Shown here: positions 1 to 6,853 of the stretch, one piece after another
Numbering within the stretch: the first letter of the stretch is position 1
Layout of the letters: each line of letters opens with the position of its first letter
Origin: an uncultured Bacteroidales bacterium
GTDB lineage: Bacteria > Bacteroidota > Bacteroidia > Bacteroidales > WCHB1-69
DNA: 11,336 nucleotides
Assembly (NCBI GenBank): GCA_937901455.1
Contig: CALDIA010000119.1
Coordinates: 1 to 11,336 of the forward strand
Direction: 5' to 3'
Program-made: the position numbers and the translations under genes
The notes under the pieces: generated by a model
What the model was told of the DNA's origin: nothing
Seen by the model: the letters and a program-made list of their open reading frames with translations, nothing else
Databases searched by the model: none

Positions 1-1
1 C

Positions 2-175
2 TACGAGATGACCATCTTCGACCGCTGGGGCATGGTGCAGTACAGCACGCGGCGCTTGGACCAGGGCTGGGACGGCGCGGGCGTGCCCGACGGCATCTAT
101 GTGGTGCTCGTGCGCTACAAGAGTATGGGGCAGGAGACGAGGGACGTGACGGGAAGCGTGACGGTGATAAGATGA
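2..175 (+). CDS. C-terminal end of a T9SS-secreted protein (gliding-motility type B sorting domain), partial
   Basis: This is an open frame running in from the left edge: 57 codons, then TGA at 173-175. The translation contains IFDRWGMVQY, then GWDG, then VPDGIYVVLVRY, and ends in VTVIR. This order (hydrophobic-FDRWG, WDG, pDGxYvY) is the hallmark of the gliding-motility-associated C-terminal domain, also called the T9SS type B sorting domain. In Bacteroidetes it directs a protein through the type IX secretion system across the outer membrane. Such proteins are usually very large, secreted adhesin-like or motility-associated surface proteins, but the functional part lies outside the window and cannot be named. 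By eye the stretch is more GC-rich than the genes after it, like the other secreted-protein gene at 2395-4821. The domain call is confident; the identity of the parent protein is unknown. Confidence 0.85.
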   Translation, partial: YEMTIFDRWGMVQYSTRRLDQGWDGAGVPDGIYVVLVRYKSMGQETRDVTGSVTVIR

Positions 176-185
176 TAGATAATAC

Positions 186-208
186 TTGTTATGGGAGTGG
201 GATAACAA
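186..208. repeat. 7-bp perfect inverted repeat downstream of the T9SS gene
   Basis: TTGTTAT at 186-192 is the exact reverse complement of ATAACAA at 202-208, with a purine-rich loop GGGAGTGGG between them. It starts 11 bases after the stop codon of the upstream gene, where a transcript end would be expected. There is no T-run directly after the stem on the plus strand, so it is a poor intrinsic terminator. It may stabilise a 3' end or may be chance. Confidence 0.35.
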
Positions 209-269
209 CCCCTCACCCTCAATTTCATCATCCTTTCATTGCGAAAAATAGTTGGATGGAAAAAAACGG

Positions 270-301
270 ATTGATTGCTATGTAAAAAAATGCTATTTTT
301 G
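270..301 (+). promoter_or_regulatory. Bacteroidetes-type promoter for the desulfurase-transporter unit
   Basis: The -7 element TATTTTTG at 294-301 matches the Bacteroidetes consensus TAnnTTTG exactly. ATTG at 270-273, 20 bases upstream, is a three-of-four match to the -33 element TTTG at the usual spacing of about 19-21. Transcription would start near 307-309, giving a leader of about 20 bases before the ATG at 327. This is the best-formed promoter in the window. Confidence 0.6.
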
Positions 302-326
302 CGGCTCGTTATAAAAGTTGCAAGTT

Positions 327-1481
327 ATGATATATTTAGACAATTCCGCTACCTCCTTTCCCAAACCCATGGAGGTGTATGATTTCATGAATTCCTTTTA
401 TAAAGAACATGGTGTGAGCCCAGGTCGTGCTGGCTATGATGCAGGTATCGAAACAGGAGAGGTGCTTACAGACTGCCGTCGTCTTTTGACCAAGTTGTTC
501 AACGGAGGCACTGATGAGCGTCGTCTCACGTTCAGTTACAATGCCACCGACTCTTTGAACATCCTGATTCAGGGATTGGCAGAGAAGGGTAGTCATGTGA
601 TCACTACCATGCTGGAACACAACTCTGTGTTGCGTCCCCTTTATCATCTGGAGCAAGCTGGTGTCATAGAGGTTACTTATCTGCCTTTTGACGAGGCAGG
701 ATATGTGCATCCGGATGATTTCAGGAAGGCTATCAAACCTAATACCAAGATGGTGGTTTGTACACAGTGCTCCAACGTAATCGGTACTGTGCAACCCATC
801 AAAGAAATTGGCAAGGTATGTAAGGAGAATGGCCTGATTTTTGTGGTGGACGGAAGCCAAGGCGCTGGTGCTGTGGTTATGGATATGATTGACTATAACG
901 TGGATGCCTACGCTTTCACGGGTCATAAGTGTTTGATGGGACCGACAGGTATTGGTGGCTCTTACGTGCGCGAGGGTGTTGAGGTGCGTCAGACCCGCTT
1001 CGGCGGTACAGGCGTGCGTTCGGCCCAACGCACCCACTTGGAGGAGTACCCTTATCGTTTAGAGGCTGGAACTATCAATATGCTTGGTATCAGCGGTTTG
1101 TACGCTGGCGTCAAGTGGGTGATGGAACACGGTATTGAGAATATACATGCTCAGGAAATGAGGCTGTGGAAGCGCTTGCGCGATGGTATTCGCGATGTGG
1201 AAGGCGTCACCGTGTATTGCGCTACCTCTGTTGAAAACCAAAATCCTGTACTGTCCATGAATATTAAGGGTTTTGAGTCTATCGATGTCGGCACTATGCT
1301 GGATGTGGACTACAACATTGCTTGCCGCACTGGTTTGCAGTGTGCTCCGCTGGTCCACGAGCGCATCGGGACTCTCCCTATTGACGGCACCGTTCGTCTT
1401 AGCATCGGCGCTTTCAATACGGAAGAGGATATCGATGCCTGCATCCAGGCTGTGAAAGAGATCGCTTCTCTGAAAAACTAA
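327..1481 (+). CDS. Cysteine desulfurase family protein (class V aminotransferase fold, PLP-dependent)
   Basis: This is a 384-residue fold-type I PLP enzyme of the NifS/SufS/selenocysteine-lyase group, which removes sulfur (or selenium) from cysteine-like substrates through a persulfide. Visible motifs are YLDNSATSFPKP at the N-terminus, SPGRAGYDAG, the cofactor-stacking H98 in LEHNSV, D175 in VVDGSQGAG, the Schiff-base lysine K201 in TGHK, and C339 in TGLQCAP as the candidate persulfide cysteine. GRAGYD and TGLQCAP fit the small subfamily modelled as TIGR01977 better than classical SufS or IscS. I chose the ATG at 327 because the only upstream start in frame is TTG at 318, and M-I-Y-L-D-N is the usual family beginning. 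The next gene starts 7 bases after the stop, so the two are probably one operon. No IscU, SufE or other Fe-S assembly gene is nearby, so a role in Fe-S cluster assembly, rather than cysteine breakdown or another sulfur transfer, is not shown. Confidence 0.88.
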   Translation: MIYLDNSATSFPKPMEVYDFMNSFYKEHGVSPGRAGYDAGIETGEVLTDCRRLLTKLFNGGTDERRLTFSYNATDSLNILIQGLAEKGSHVITTMLEHNSVLRPLYHLEQAGVIEVTYLPFDEAGYVHPDDFRKAIKPNTKMVVCTQCSNVIGTVQPIKEIGKVCKENGLIFVVDGSQGAGAVVMDMIDYNVDAYAFTGHKCLMGPTGIGGSYVREGVEVRQTRFGGTGVRSAQRTHLEEYPYRLEAGTINMLGISGLYAGVKWVMEHGIENIHAQEMRLWKRLRDGIRDVEGVTVYCATSVENQNPVLSMNIKGFESIDVGTMLDVDYNIACRTGLQCAPLVHERIGTLPIDGTVRLSIGAFNTEEDIDACIQAVKEIASLKN

Positions 1482-1488
1482 GCCGTGC

Positions 1489-2388
1489 ATGACACGTCCC
1501 AATAAATGGGTCGGGCATCTTGCGGCTTTAGCCACTTACATCATCTTTGGCATAAACCCCAATTGCTCAAAGGTAGTGGTGCCGCAATATATGACCCCAG
1601 AATGCTATACCGCTGTCCGAATGTTGTTTGGGACAGCGGTATTTTGGTTACTATCATTTTTCACCCCATACCAGCGGGTACGTCGTCAAGACTGGCCATT
1701 GTTTGCGTTGGGTGGTGTCGTGATGGCGGGCACGTTATATGCCTTCTCGGAGGCTTTTCGCTATACATCACCTTGCTATGTGTCGTTGGTTTCGGCCATG
1801 TCGCCCCTCCTTGTGATGCTGATGGCAGCCCTCTTCTTGAAAGAGCCCATTTCTTGGAAGAAAAGCATAGGTGTGCTGTTTGGCATTTGTGGTGCCTTGA
1901 TGATTGTGCTTTTTTCTTGGGGCGTGGATGCCAACATGACCGCCAAGGGGTTGATGTTCTGCACTATCAATATTCTCTTCTATGCTGGATATTTGCTGAT
2001 TACCAGGTCAGTGTCGGGTATCTATTCGCCTATTACATTAATGCGCTGGATCTTCCTAATTGGCACACCGCCATGTGTGGCATTGGCCATACCTTCTTTT
2101 CGGACTTCGGCCACGTTGATGACTTCGGCCACTCCCTTTGTGTATCTCAACCTGCTGACGGTATTGATTTTCGCCACTATAGTCTCTTATTTCTTGCTGC
2201 CGATAGCCTTGCGGCAATTACGCCCTACCACGGTGAGTATGTACAGCAACCTGCAGCCGGTGGTTACGTCTGTTGTGGCCATTGCGGCAGGTCAGGATGT
2301 GTTCACCTGGAACAAACCCGTAGCTTTGATCTTGATTGTTATGGGTGTGTATCTCGTTAACACATCAAGGGCGAAAGGGCAGGGGTGA
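1489..2388 (+). CDS. EamA/DMT-superfamily membrane transporter
   Basis: This is a 299-residue, very hydrophobic protein with about ten predicted membrane helices in two similar halves, the standard layout of two EamA domains (roughly residues 8-140 and 154-292). Family signatures are the end of the first half, LKEPISWKKSIG (117-128) leading into helix GVLFGICGALMIVLF, and the matching end of the second half, LQPVVTSVVAIAAGQD (255-270) followed by a last helix ending MGVYLVN. Family members in the inner membrane mostly export amino acids, metabolites or drugs by proton exchange, and the substrate cannot be read from sequence. It begins 7 bases after the desulfurase stop with no clear ribosome-binding site, typical of Bacteroidetes and of translational coupling. 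Export of a sulfur amino acid or its product is a possible inference from the pairing, no more. A second long frame over the same DNA (1506-2360) is rejected as a shadow. Confidence 0.9.
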   Translation: MTRPNKWVGHLAALATYIIFGINPNCSKVVVPQYMTPECYTAVRMLFGTAVFWLLSFFTPYQRVRRQDWPLFALGGVVMAGTLYAFSEAFRYTSPCYVSLVSAMSPLLVMLMAALFLKEPISWKKSIGVLFGICGALMIVLFSWGVDANMTAKGLMFCTINILFYAGYLLITRSVSGIYSPITLMRWIFLIGTPPCVALAIPSFRTSATLMTSATPFVYLNLLTVLIFATIVSYFLLPIALRQLRPTTVSMYSNLQPVVTSVVAIAAGQDVFTWNKPVALILIVMGVYLVNTSRAKGQG

Positions 2389-2416
2389 GAATTGCTATTG
2401 CTTCACCACCTTTTTT
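2381..2416 (+). terminator. Possible hairpin terminator in the convergent junction
   Basis: AGGGGTGA at 2381-2388 can pair with TCACC at 2403-2407 and CCT at 2409-2411, with a single bulged A at 2408. The loop is 14 bases and a run of T follows (2412-2416). The stem overlaps the last codons of the transporter gene and the 3' end of the convergent gene, whose stop is 2395-2397. The energy looks modest, so this is tentative. No better stop signal was seen for the plus-strand transcript. Confidence 0.35.
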
Positions 2417-4821
2417 ACGGCCATAATATTATCATCCGATACGACCTTGATGAAATAGACACCAGGCGCGAAGGGGGAGAGGTCGATTTGGGTCTGTTCA
2501 GATGAACCATTTGCGTCCATCTGTAAAGGCGAATGATTATTCGCCCCTATGCCGACCGATGTCCGCAACAACCGTCCGAAGGCGTCATACACGTGAATCT
2601 TCACCATCCCTGTCAGGGCATCGTTCTTGGAACATTGTATATTGACCATGCCGGTGGTGGGGTTAGGCCAGACATTGACAGGGTTCACTGCATGATCGGG
2701 AATTCCTACAGGGGTCACGTTGAGAATCTTCATCACGGGCTGGGCGGCCATATACTGGTCGTTGCCGGGCTGCGAGGCTGTGATGATAGCTAACCCTACA
2801 TTGTGCATTGTCAGGATGTTGCCATTTATGGTGGCCACATTTTCATCGCTACAGGCGAACTGTACGGGCAGGCCTGAGGTGGCGGCGGCGGCCAATACCA
2901 CCGGCGTTTCACTCAGCGGCAGCGTGAGGTCCTGATCCCAGAGAATCTCCTGCACGATGAGGTCGGCACCGTTGTCCGACACAGACAATATCTTTGAAAC
3001 GGGCGCGGCGGCGTTCCAAGTGGTGTTGCCGGACTGCGAGGCCGTGACGATGGCGTAGCCCTCGCAATGCGGGGTGAGCACGTTACCGTTGATTGTGGCG
3101 ATGCTCTCGTTACTGCAAGTATAGGTCACGGGTAGGCCGGAAGTGGCTGTCGCATTGAGTGTCAGCGCGCCATCTTGCACAGAGACGGTCAGGTCCTGCG
3201 TCCAGCTGATGCTCTGGTCGTAGGTGGTGTTGGAGAGTTCGTAGGCCCCGATGTCGGCGCGGTTGTTGCCGATGCGCGGGTTGCCGTCCATGTCGGTGGC
3301 GGGCAGGTAGGTGATAAACGCCGTGTTCGGGTCGCCGGCGTCAATCAGCGGCGAGTTGGGCAGCACGTGCCAGTCGGCGACGAGGTTCGAAAGGTCCGTC
3401 GCAATGGTTGTGGCGCCTACCATAGACGATGGGGCCACGAACTGCGGCAGATTGGCCGTGTCCAGCACGATATTGGTGCTGTCGGCGGCGAAGTCGCTGG
3501 TGGAAACAGACGGACAAGCGCAGTATGTGTAAGGATGCGTATAATTCGTGGACCAACGCATGTTCTGCGAAGCATTGCCGCACCTGTTGTTCCATATCAC
3601 GGTGTTCTTGACCGTGGCAGCGGAAGTGGTGCGGATGCCGCCGGTGCCATTCGTGTGGGTGGTCTGTGCCAGATTGTTGGCTACCACGCAGTTTGTCATA
3701 TACATCCTTCCTACGGGGTTTCCGCTGGAAGGTCCGGACGATGTGACGTACGAATAGGTGACCACCCCGCCGGTCACGTCGATGCCTTCGGTGGAGATGG
3801 CGCTGTTGTTGGCAATCACACAGCCGATAATGTGTGTGGGATGTGTGAAAACGCTGATGCCACCGGCGATGTACGGACGGCTGTTCTCGGCACTGGCTGA
3901 GGTGGCAGTGGAATAGACGGTGTTGTCTATAATGCGCGAATTGAGGATCTGCCACTCATTTCTCGTGGGAGTGTATATGAAATCGTTGACCTGCGTCAGG
4001 ATGCCGCCGGCCTTGGCGTTCAAACCCGAAGCGGTGTTCTTCGTAATGTCGCAATGGTTGACAACAACAGTGCTATATGGTAGGGTGTAGCCCGCATTGA
4101 ACCTCATTCCGCCGCATAGGCTGCCAGTGTTTCCCGTAATCACACAGTCGTCGAACTCGTAAGTGGCGCCGTAGCTCTGGCTGCCACTGGACATATATAC
4201 GCCGCCGTTGGAGGTGTTGCCGCTGATCTTGCAGTCCGAGACCTCAAAAGTGGCGTTATAGTATGAGTTGGAATAGCTCATGCCGAGGAACAGTCCGCCG
4301 GCGTTGTCCGTCACGGTACAGTTGGAAATGATGTGGGTGCTGTTGGCCACATCGTAGATGCCATAGTGGTTCCCACCTGTCACATAAAAACCGTCGAAAG
4401 TGTTGCGGCGGCAATAAGTGGTGTTGTTATAGGTGAGATAGCCGTTTATGGAAACCGCGTAGTTGCTGTTGTGCTGGGCGTTGATGACGGAGCAGGAGCT
4501 GTCGGCGGCGATGCCGAAGGTGAGCGGTTGCCGCTCGTACAGGTACGTCTCCGTACCCGCGAAGCCACCATACACGTGCGTGCCGTTCTTGACGGTGCAG
4601 GCCGGATAGGTGCCCACCGCCACAAACACCGAGTCGTTGTTGGGTGCGGTAACCAGCGCCATTGCCCCGTTGATGGTGGCCTTGGCCGTGGCCCACGAGA
4701 GGCCGTCGTTGCTGTCGTCGCCGTTGTTGGAGACGAAATAGGTGGTCTGCGCTGTTACCAAACCGAAAAACATCAGTAGGGTTGTGAAAGCAATCGCACA
4801 TTTGAAAGGATTCTTTCTCAT
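2395..4821 (-). CDS. Secreted parallel beta-helix surface protein with tandem Ig-like repeats and T9SS type A sorting domain
   Basis: This 808-residue protein is built for export. Residues 1-24 form a signal peptide (basic N-terminus, hydrophobic core, cleavage likely after VTA24). YFVSNNGDDSNDGLSWATA (28-46) resembles the start of DUF1565-like beta-helix proteins. Residues about 165-412 hold repeated coils of the form C-x-[IV]-x-x-N followed by GG, resembling chlamydial polymorphic-outer-membrane-protein repeats. DIGAYEL (523-529) is the 'choice-of-anchor Q' ending seen after such helices. Two 79-residue Ig-like repeats follow (536-614, 624-702). Residues 713-808 (VWPNPTTG, VYDAFGRLL, LSPFAPGVYFIKV, KKVVKQ) form a T9SS type A sorting domain, normally removed at the cell surface when the protein is anchored to lipopolysaccharide or released. 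No catalytic residues of a polysaccharide lyase can be assigned, so adhesion, glycan binding and degradation all remain open. Its 3' end is 6 bases from the convergent transporter gene. Confidence 0.88.
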   Translation of the reverse strand: MRKNPFKCAIAFTTLLMFFGLVTAQTTYFVSNNGDDSNDGLSWATAKATINGAMALVTAPNNDSVFVAVGTYPACTVKNGTHVYGGFAGTETYLYERQPLTFGIAADSSCSVINAQHNSNYAVSINGYLTYNNTTYCRRNTFDGFYVTGGNHYGIYDVANSTHIISNCTVTDNAGGLFLGMSYSNSYYNATFEVSDCKISGNTSNGGVYMSSGSQSYGATYEFDDCVITGNTGSLCGGMRFNAGYTLPYSTVVVNHCDITKNTASGLNAKAGGILTQVNDFIYTPTRNEWQILNSRIIDNTVYSTATSASAENSRPYIAGGISVFTHPTHIIGCVIANNSAISTEGIDVTGGVVTYSYVTSSGPSSGNPVGRMYMTNCVVANNLAQTTHTNGTGGIRTTSAATVKNTVIWNNRCGNASQNMRWSTNYTHPYTYCACPSVSTSDFAADSTNIVLDTANLPQFVAPSSMVGATTIATDLSNLVADWHVLPNSPLIDAGDPNTAFITYLPATDMDGNPRIGNNRADIGAYELSNTTYDQSISWTQDLTVSVQDGALTLNATATSGLPVTYTCSNESIATINGNVLTPHCEGYAIVTASQSGNTTWNAAAPVSKILSVSDNGADLIVQEILWDQDLTLPLSETPVVLAAAATSGLPVQFACSDENVATINGNILTMHNVGLAIITASQPGNDQYMAAQPVMKILNVTPVGIPDHAVNPVNVWPNPTTGMVNIQCSKNDALTGMVKIHVYDAFGRLLRTSVGIGANNHSPLQMDANGSSEQTQIDLSPFAPGVYFIKVVSDDNIMAVKKVVKQ
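2716..2952 (-). repeat. Second Ig-like repeat unit (79 aa) of the surface protein
   Basis: This encodes residues 624-702. It begins with QEILWDQDLT, carries the core ATSGLPV, then TINGNILT, ITASQPGN and ends KILNV. Counting by eye, 45 of 79 residues match the first unit without gaps. The pattern (SGLPV, vATInGn, ITASQxGN, yxAA) is a common bacterial Ig-like repeat found in tandem as a spacer in surface proteins, here placed just before the sorting domain. Confidence 0.85.
2980..3216 (-). repeat. First Ig-like repeat unit (79 aa) of the surface protein
   Basis: This encodes residues 536-614, from QSISWTQDLT to KILSV. It is joined to the second unit by a nine-residue linker and has exactly the same length, so the pair arose by tandem duplication. 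It probably acts as a stalk that holds the beta-helix away from the C-terminal anchor. Confidence 0.85.
3586..4329 (-). repeat. Degenerate beta-helix coil repeats (Pmp-like)
   Basis: Residues about 165-412 contain successive units aligned on SNCTVTDN (C168), SDCKISGN (C197), DDCVITGN (C226), NHCDITKN (C257), LNSRIIDN (S295 in place of Cys), IGCVIANN (C334) and TNCVVANN (C378), ending with KNTVIWNN. Most units contain a GG 5-20 or more residues after the Asn. Spacing grows from 29 to about 44 residues, as expected for a helix with loops of different length. The repeat is visible in the protein and is too degenerate to see directly in the DNA. Confidence 0.75.
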
Positions 4822-4834
4822 AATTTCTTGATTT

Positions 4835-4879
4835 TAATTATTCCTCATAATTAGTAAAGTGATAATTTCAATGGCCATT
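4835..4879 (-). promoter_or_regulatory. Leader of the surface-protein gene with two palindromes
   Basis: The 104 bases between the surface-protein gene and the acetyltransferase gene contain an inverted repeat, TAATTAT (4835-4841) and ATAATTA (4847-4853) separated by five bases. They also contain a 10-base perfect palindrome, AATGGCCATT (4870-4879). Both lie just upstream of the ATG at 4821, where an operator or leader hairpin would sit. No exact TAnnTTTG box was found on the minus strand here, so the gene may be read through from the acetyltransferase or use a weak promoter. Confidence 0.3.
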
Positions 4880-4925
4880 ATGCATTTTTTGTACGCAATA
4901 CATAGAGACGATCCATGGAAAGTTC

Positions 4926-5489
4926 CTATAAGGCCATCTTCCAATATAGATGGTTGAATGCTACGACGTTGCGGTCTATGATCTGAAAGCCGAGGCGGGA
5001 GTAGATGCGTTGGCCGTTGAGGTTCTCGGGATCGACGAGCAGGGTGATGCGCAAGTCGGGATGCTCTTGCTGCACCTGGGCGATACGCTCTTTCATCAGC
5101 CCGCTGCCGATGCCATTTCTACGGAACTTTGGCAATACAGCCAAAGTGTCAAGATAATATTCGCCAGGACCAGCCTCGTCGGGCATAGTGTCCATATCCA
5201 TATTTTTGAAATAGGGGTGGTTGCGGAAGGTTTCTTTGCGCCATTCATGATAATATTCGCCCGGATAGGAAATGAAGGCCCCGGCTACTTCGCCAGTCAC
5301 TTCGGCTATTCGAGTGTTACGATAGCTGTAGAGCGTTCCTTCCCGCGCGGCTAAGGGCGCGATACTCTCTGCAATATCCTTATTCTGCTCCGTTTCGTTC
5401 TCGAATATCTCAAATCCGATGCCTTCACATACGCATTTTCCGATAAAGACAGCATCCTCCGGTTTGGCTGGTCTAATCAGATAGTTCAT
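4926..5489 (-). CDS. GNAT-family N-acetyltransferase
   Basis: This 187-residue protein has the GNAT fold, which transfers an acetyl group from acetyl-CoA to an amine. It begins MNYLIRPAKPEDAVFIG, a standard GNAT first strand and helix. Motif A is LAVLPKFRRNGIGSGLMKER (116-135), whose RRNGIG (123-128) is the Q/RxxGxG pyrophosphate-binding loop. Motif B appears later as NLNGQRIYSRLGFQ. The frame stays open up to 5744, but that extension lies inside the permease gene in another frame and has no family resemblance, so I chose the ATG at 5489. It follows the permease stop by 38 bases on the same strand and is probably the last gene of that operon. The substrate (small amine, antibiotic or protein N-terminus) cannot be told. 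An aromatic and acidic middle segment (residues 75-112) is not typical of the protein-acetylating types. Confidence 0.85.
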   Translation of the reverse strand: MNYLIRPAKPEDAVFIGKCVCEGIGFEIFENETEQNKDIAESIAPLAAREGTLYSYRNTRIAEVTGEVAGAFISYPGEYYHEWRKETFRNHPYFKNMDMDTMPDEAGPGEYYLDTLAVLPKFRRNGIGSGLMKERIAQVQQEHPDLRITLLVDPENLNGQRIYSRLGFQIIDRNVVAFNHLYWKMAL

Positions 5490-5527
5490 GATGATAGTTG
5501 TTTCAGAGTTGATACAGGAATATAAGC

Positions 5528-6853
5528 TTATGCCTCCTTCAGCCAGCGCAAGATCTCTTTCCAGCCGTTTTTCTTGCCGTACATCAGGATGCCGACGCGG
5601 TAAACCTTGGCCGCGAACCAGATGCAGAAGACCAGAAAGATCAGGCAGATACCCATGGAAGTGAGCAGTTGCCACAAGGGCACGCCCGAGGGCAGTCGCA
5701 CCATCATGGAGATGGGGGAGGTGAGGGGTATCATGGAGAGCCACACGGCTAACTGGCCGTTCGGACTCGTGGAAATCGTGGGTACGGTGATGATGGAGAG
5801 CAACAAGGGCAGCGTGACTGGCATGGTGTATTGCTGCGAATCGCTCTCGTTGTCCACTACGGAACCGGTAGCCGCGTAGAGGGTGGCGTAGATGAGATAG
5901 CCGGCCACAAAGTAGAAGAAGAAACTCAGCAATAGTTCGGTGATGGAGACGGGGAAGTAGTTGTTGATGACTTGGAAGATGTTGCCGTCGGCCAGCCCGG
6001 CCATATTGGAGTTGTTGATCATCTCGGTGGCCATCTCAGCGCTGGCCTCATCCTGGAAAAGACTGGGTGCCGCCAGCTGAATGCCGAAGAGAATGCCTGC
6101 GGTGAGCACTACCCAGATCAAAAACTGGGTGATTCCCACCAGCGCAATGCCCACAATCTTGCCTACCAGCAGCTGCATGGGTTTGACAGAGGAGATCAAC
6201 ACCTCGACGATACGGTTGGTCTTCTCTTCCAAGACGCCACGTAACACTTGGCTGGCAAAAAAAATGATGATGAAATAGATGAAGAAGCCGCACATCATGC
6301 CGATGACCATGTTCATGTCGGCATCATTCTCCCGCTGGTTGCCGTCTTTGTCAATCTGGATGGTCGTGATGTTCACTTTGGTGAGGTCTTGTAACTTCTG
6401 GAAGTCAGCCAGTTCAATGTGCAGGGAGTCCTGCAGCATCTTGTCAAAAAAGGTCTCGTTCATCTGGCTCTCGATAGAAGATTGCAGGGTGGTGGGGATG
6501 GACTTCTTGTAGTAGAGGTTGCTGCGGAGGCCTTCGCCATTGTCCAGAATGTGGAAGATGCAGTCAATCCCGTCGTTTTCCAGCATCTCTTGGGTGAGCT
6601 GGGTAATGTCTCCCGACCGATATTGATAGGTTGTGTTGTCGGTCTCCTGAAACGTGTTGAGAAATATCTCGGTGTCGTCAACCACCAGCACGTGGGTGTG
6701 CTGTTTCTTCTCGGAGTGCATCATCAAAAGCACGGGCAGAAAGATCAGCCCAGCCATCAAGATGGGGAGCAGGATGGTCAGGATGATGAAGGATTTTTTC
6801 TTGACACGGGAGGTGTACTCACGGCTTATGATGAGGAATGTTTTATTCTGCAT
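5528..6853 (-). CDS. ABC-2 type transporter permease (NatB/YhaP-like)
   Basis: This is a 441-residue inner-membrane protein. It starts with a cytoplasmic stretch containing ISREYTSRVKKKSF, then a first helix (about 22-44), then an external domain of about 135 residues, then roughly five to six more helices between 183 and 416, and ends in a basic cytoplasmic tail. LEEKTNRIVEVLISSVKP (208-225), right after the second helix, is the conserved cytoplasmic signature of the NatB group of ABC-2 exporters. Its ATG lies inside the end of the ATPase gene (11-base overlap), so the two are translated together and form one transporter. Relatives export Na+, drugs or peptides, but many have no known substrate. 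The glycine-poor external domain (45-180) is the part most likely to set specificity and gives no direct hint. Confidence 0.9.
   Translation of the reverse strand: MQNKTFLIISREYTSRVKKKSFIILTILLPILMAGLIFLPVLLMMHSEKKQHTHVLVVDDTEIFLNTFQETDNTTYQYRSGDITQLTQEMLENDGIDCIFHILDNGEGLRSNLYYKKSIPTTLQSSIESQMNETFFDKMLQDSLHIELADFQKLQDLTKVNITTIQIDKDGNQRENDADMNMVIGMMCGFFIYFIIIFFASQVLRGVLEEKTNRIVEVLISSVKPMQLLVGKIVGIALVGITQFLIWVVLTAGILFGIQLAAPSLFQDEASAEMATEMINNSNMAGLADGNIFQVINNYFPVSITELLLSFFFYFVAGYLIYATLYAATGSVVDNESDSQQYTMPVTLPLLLSIITVPTISTSPNGQLAVWLSMIPLTSPISMMVRLPSGVPLWQLLTSMGICLIFLVFCIWFAAKVYRVGILMYGKKNGWKEILRWLKEA

Noticed and set aside
318..326. TTG start for the desulfurase three codons upstream of ATG 327
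   Set aside because: TTG starts are uncommon, no ribosome-binding site supports it, and the family begins at M-I-Y-L-D-N.
336..1037. A 233-codon antisense frame inside the desulfurase gene
   Set aside because: It is a mirror of a strongly conserved coding frame, with no recognisable domain and no promoter or start context.
1506..2360. A 284-codon open frame on the plus strand overlapping the transporter gene
   Set aside because: It lies entirely inside the EamA gene in another frame. Its translation is rich in Cys, His and Trp without any fold pattern, while the EamA frame has clear helices and motifs.
3175..3900. A 241-codon plus-strand frame opposite the beta-helix gene, rich in Val, Gly and Arg
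   Set aside because: Lack of stop codons follows from the GC-rich opposite strand. The translation is low in information and the minus-strand frame has signal peptide, repeats and sorting domain.
5490..5744. N-terminal extension of the acetyltransferase by 85 codons
   Set aside because: The extension overlaps the permease gene in another frame and its sequence is not GNAT-like. The ATG at 5489 starts exactly at the first conserved GNAT strand.
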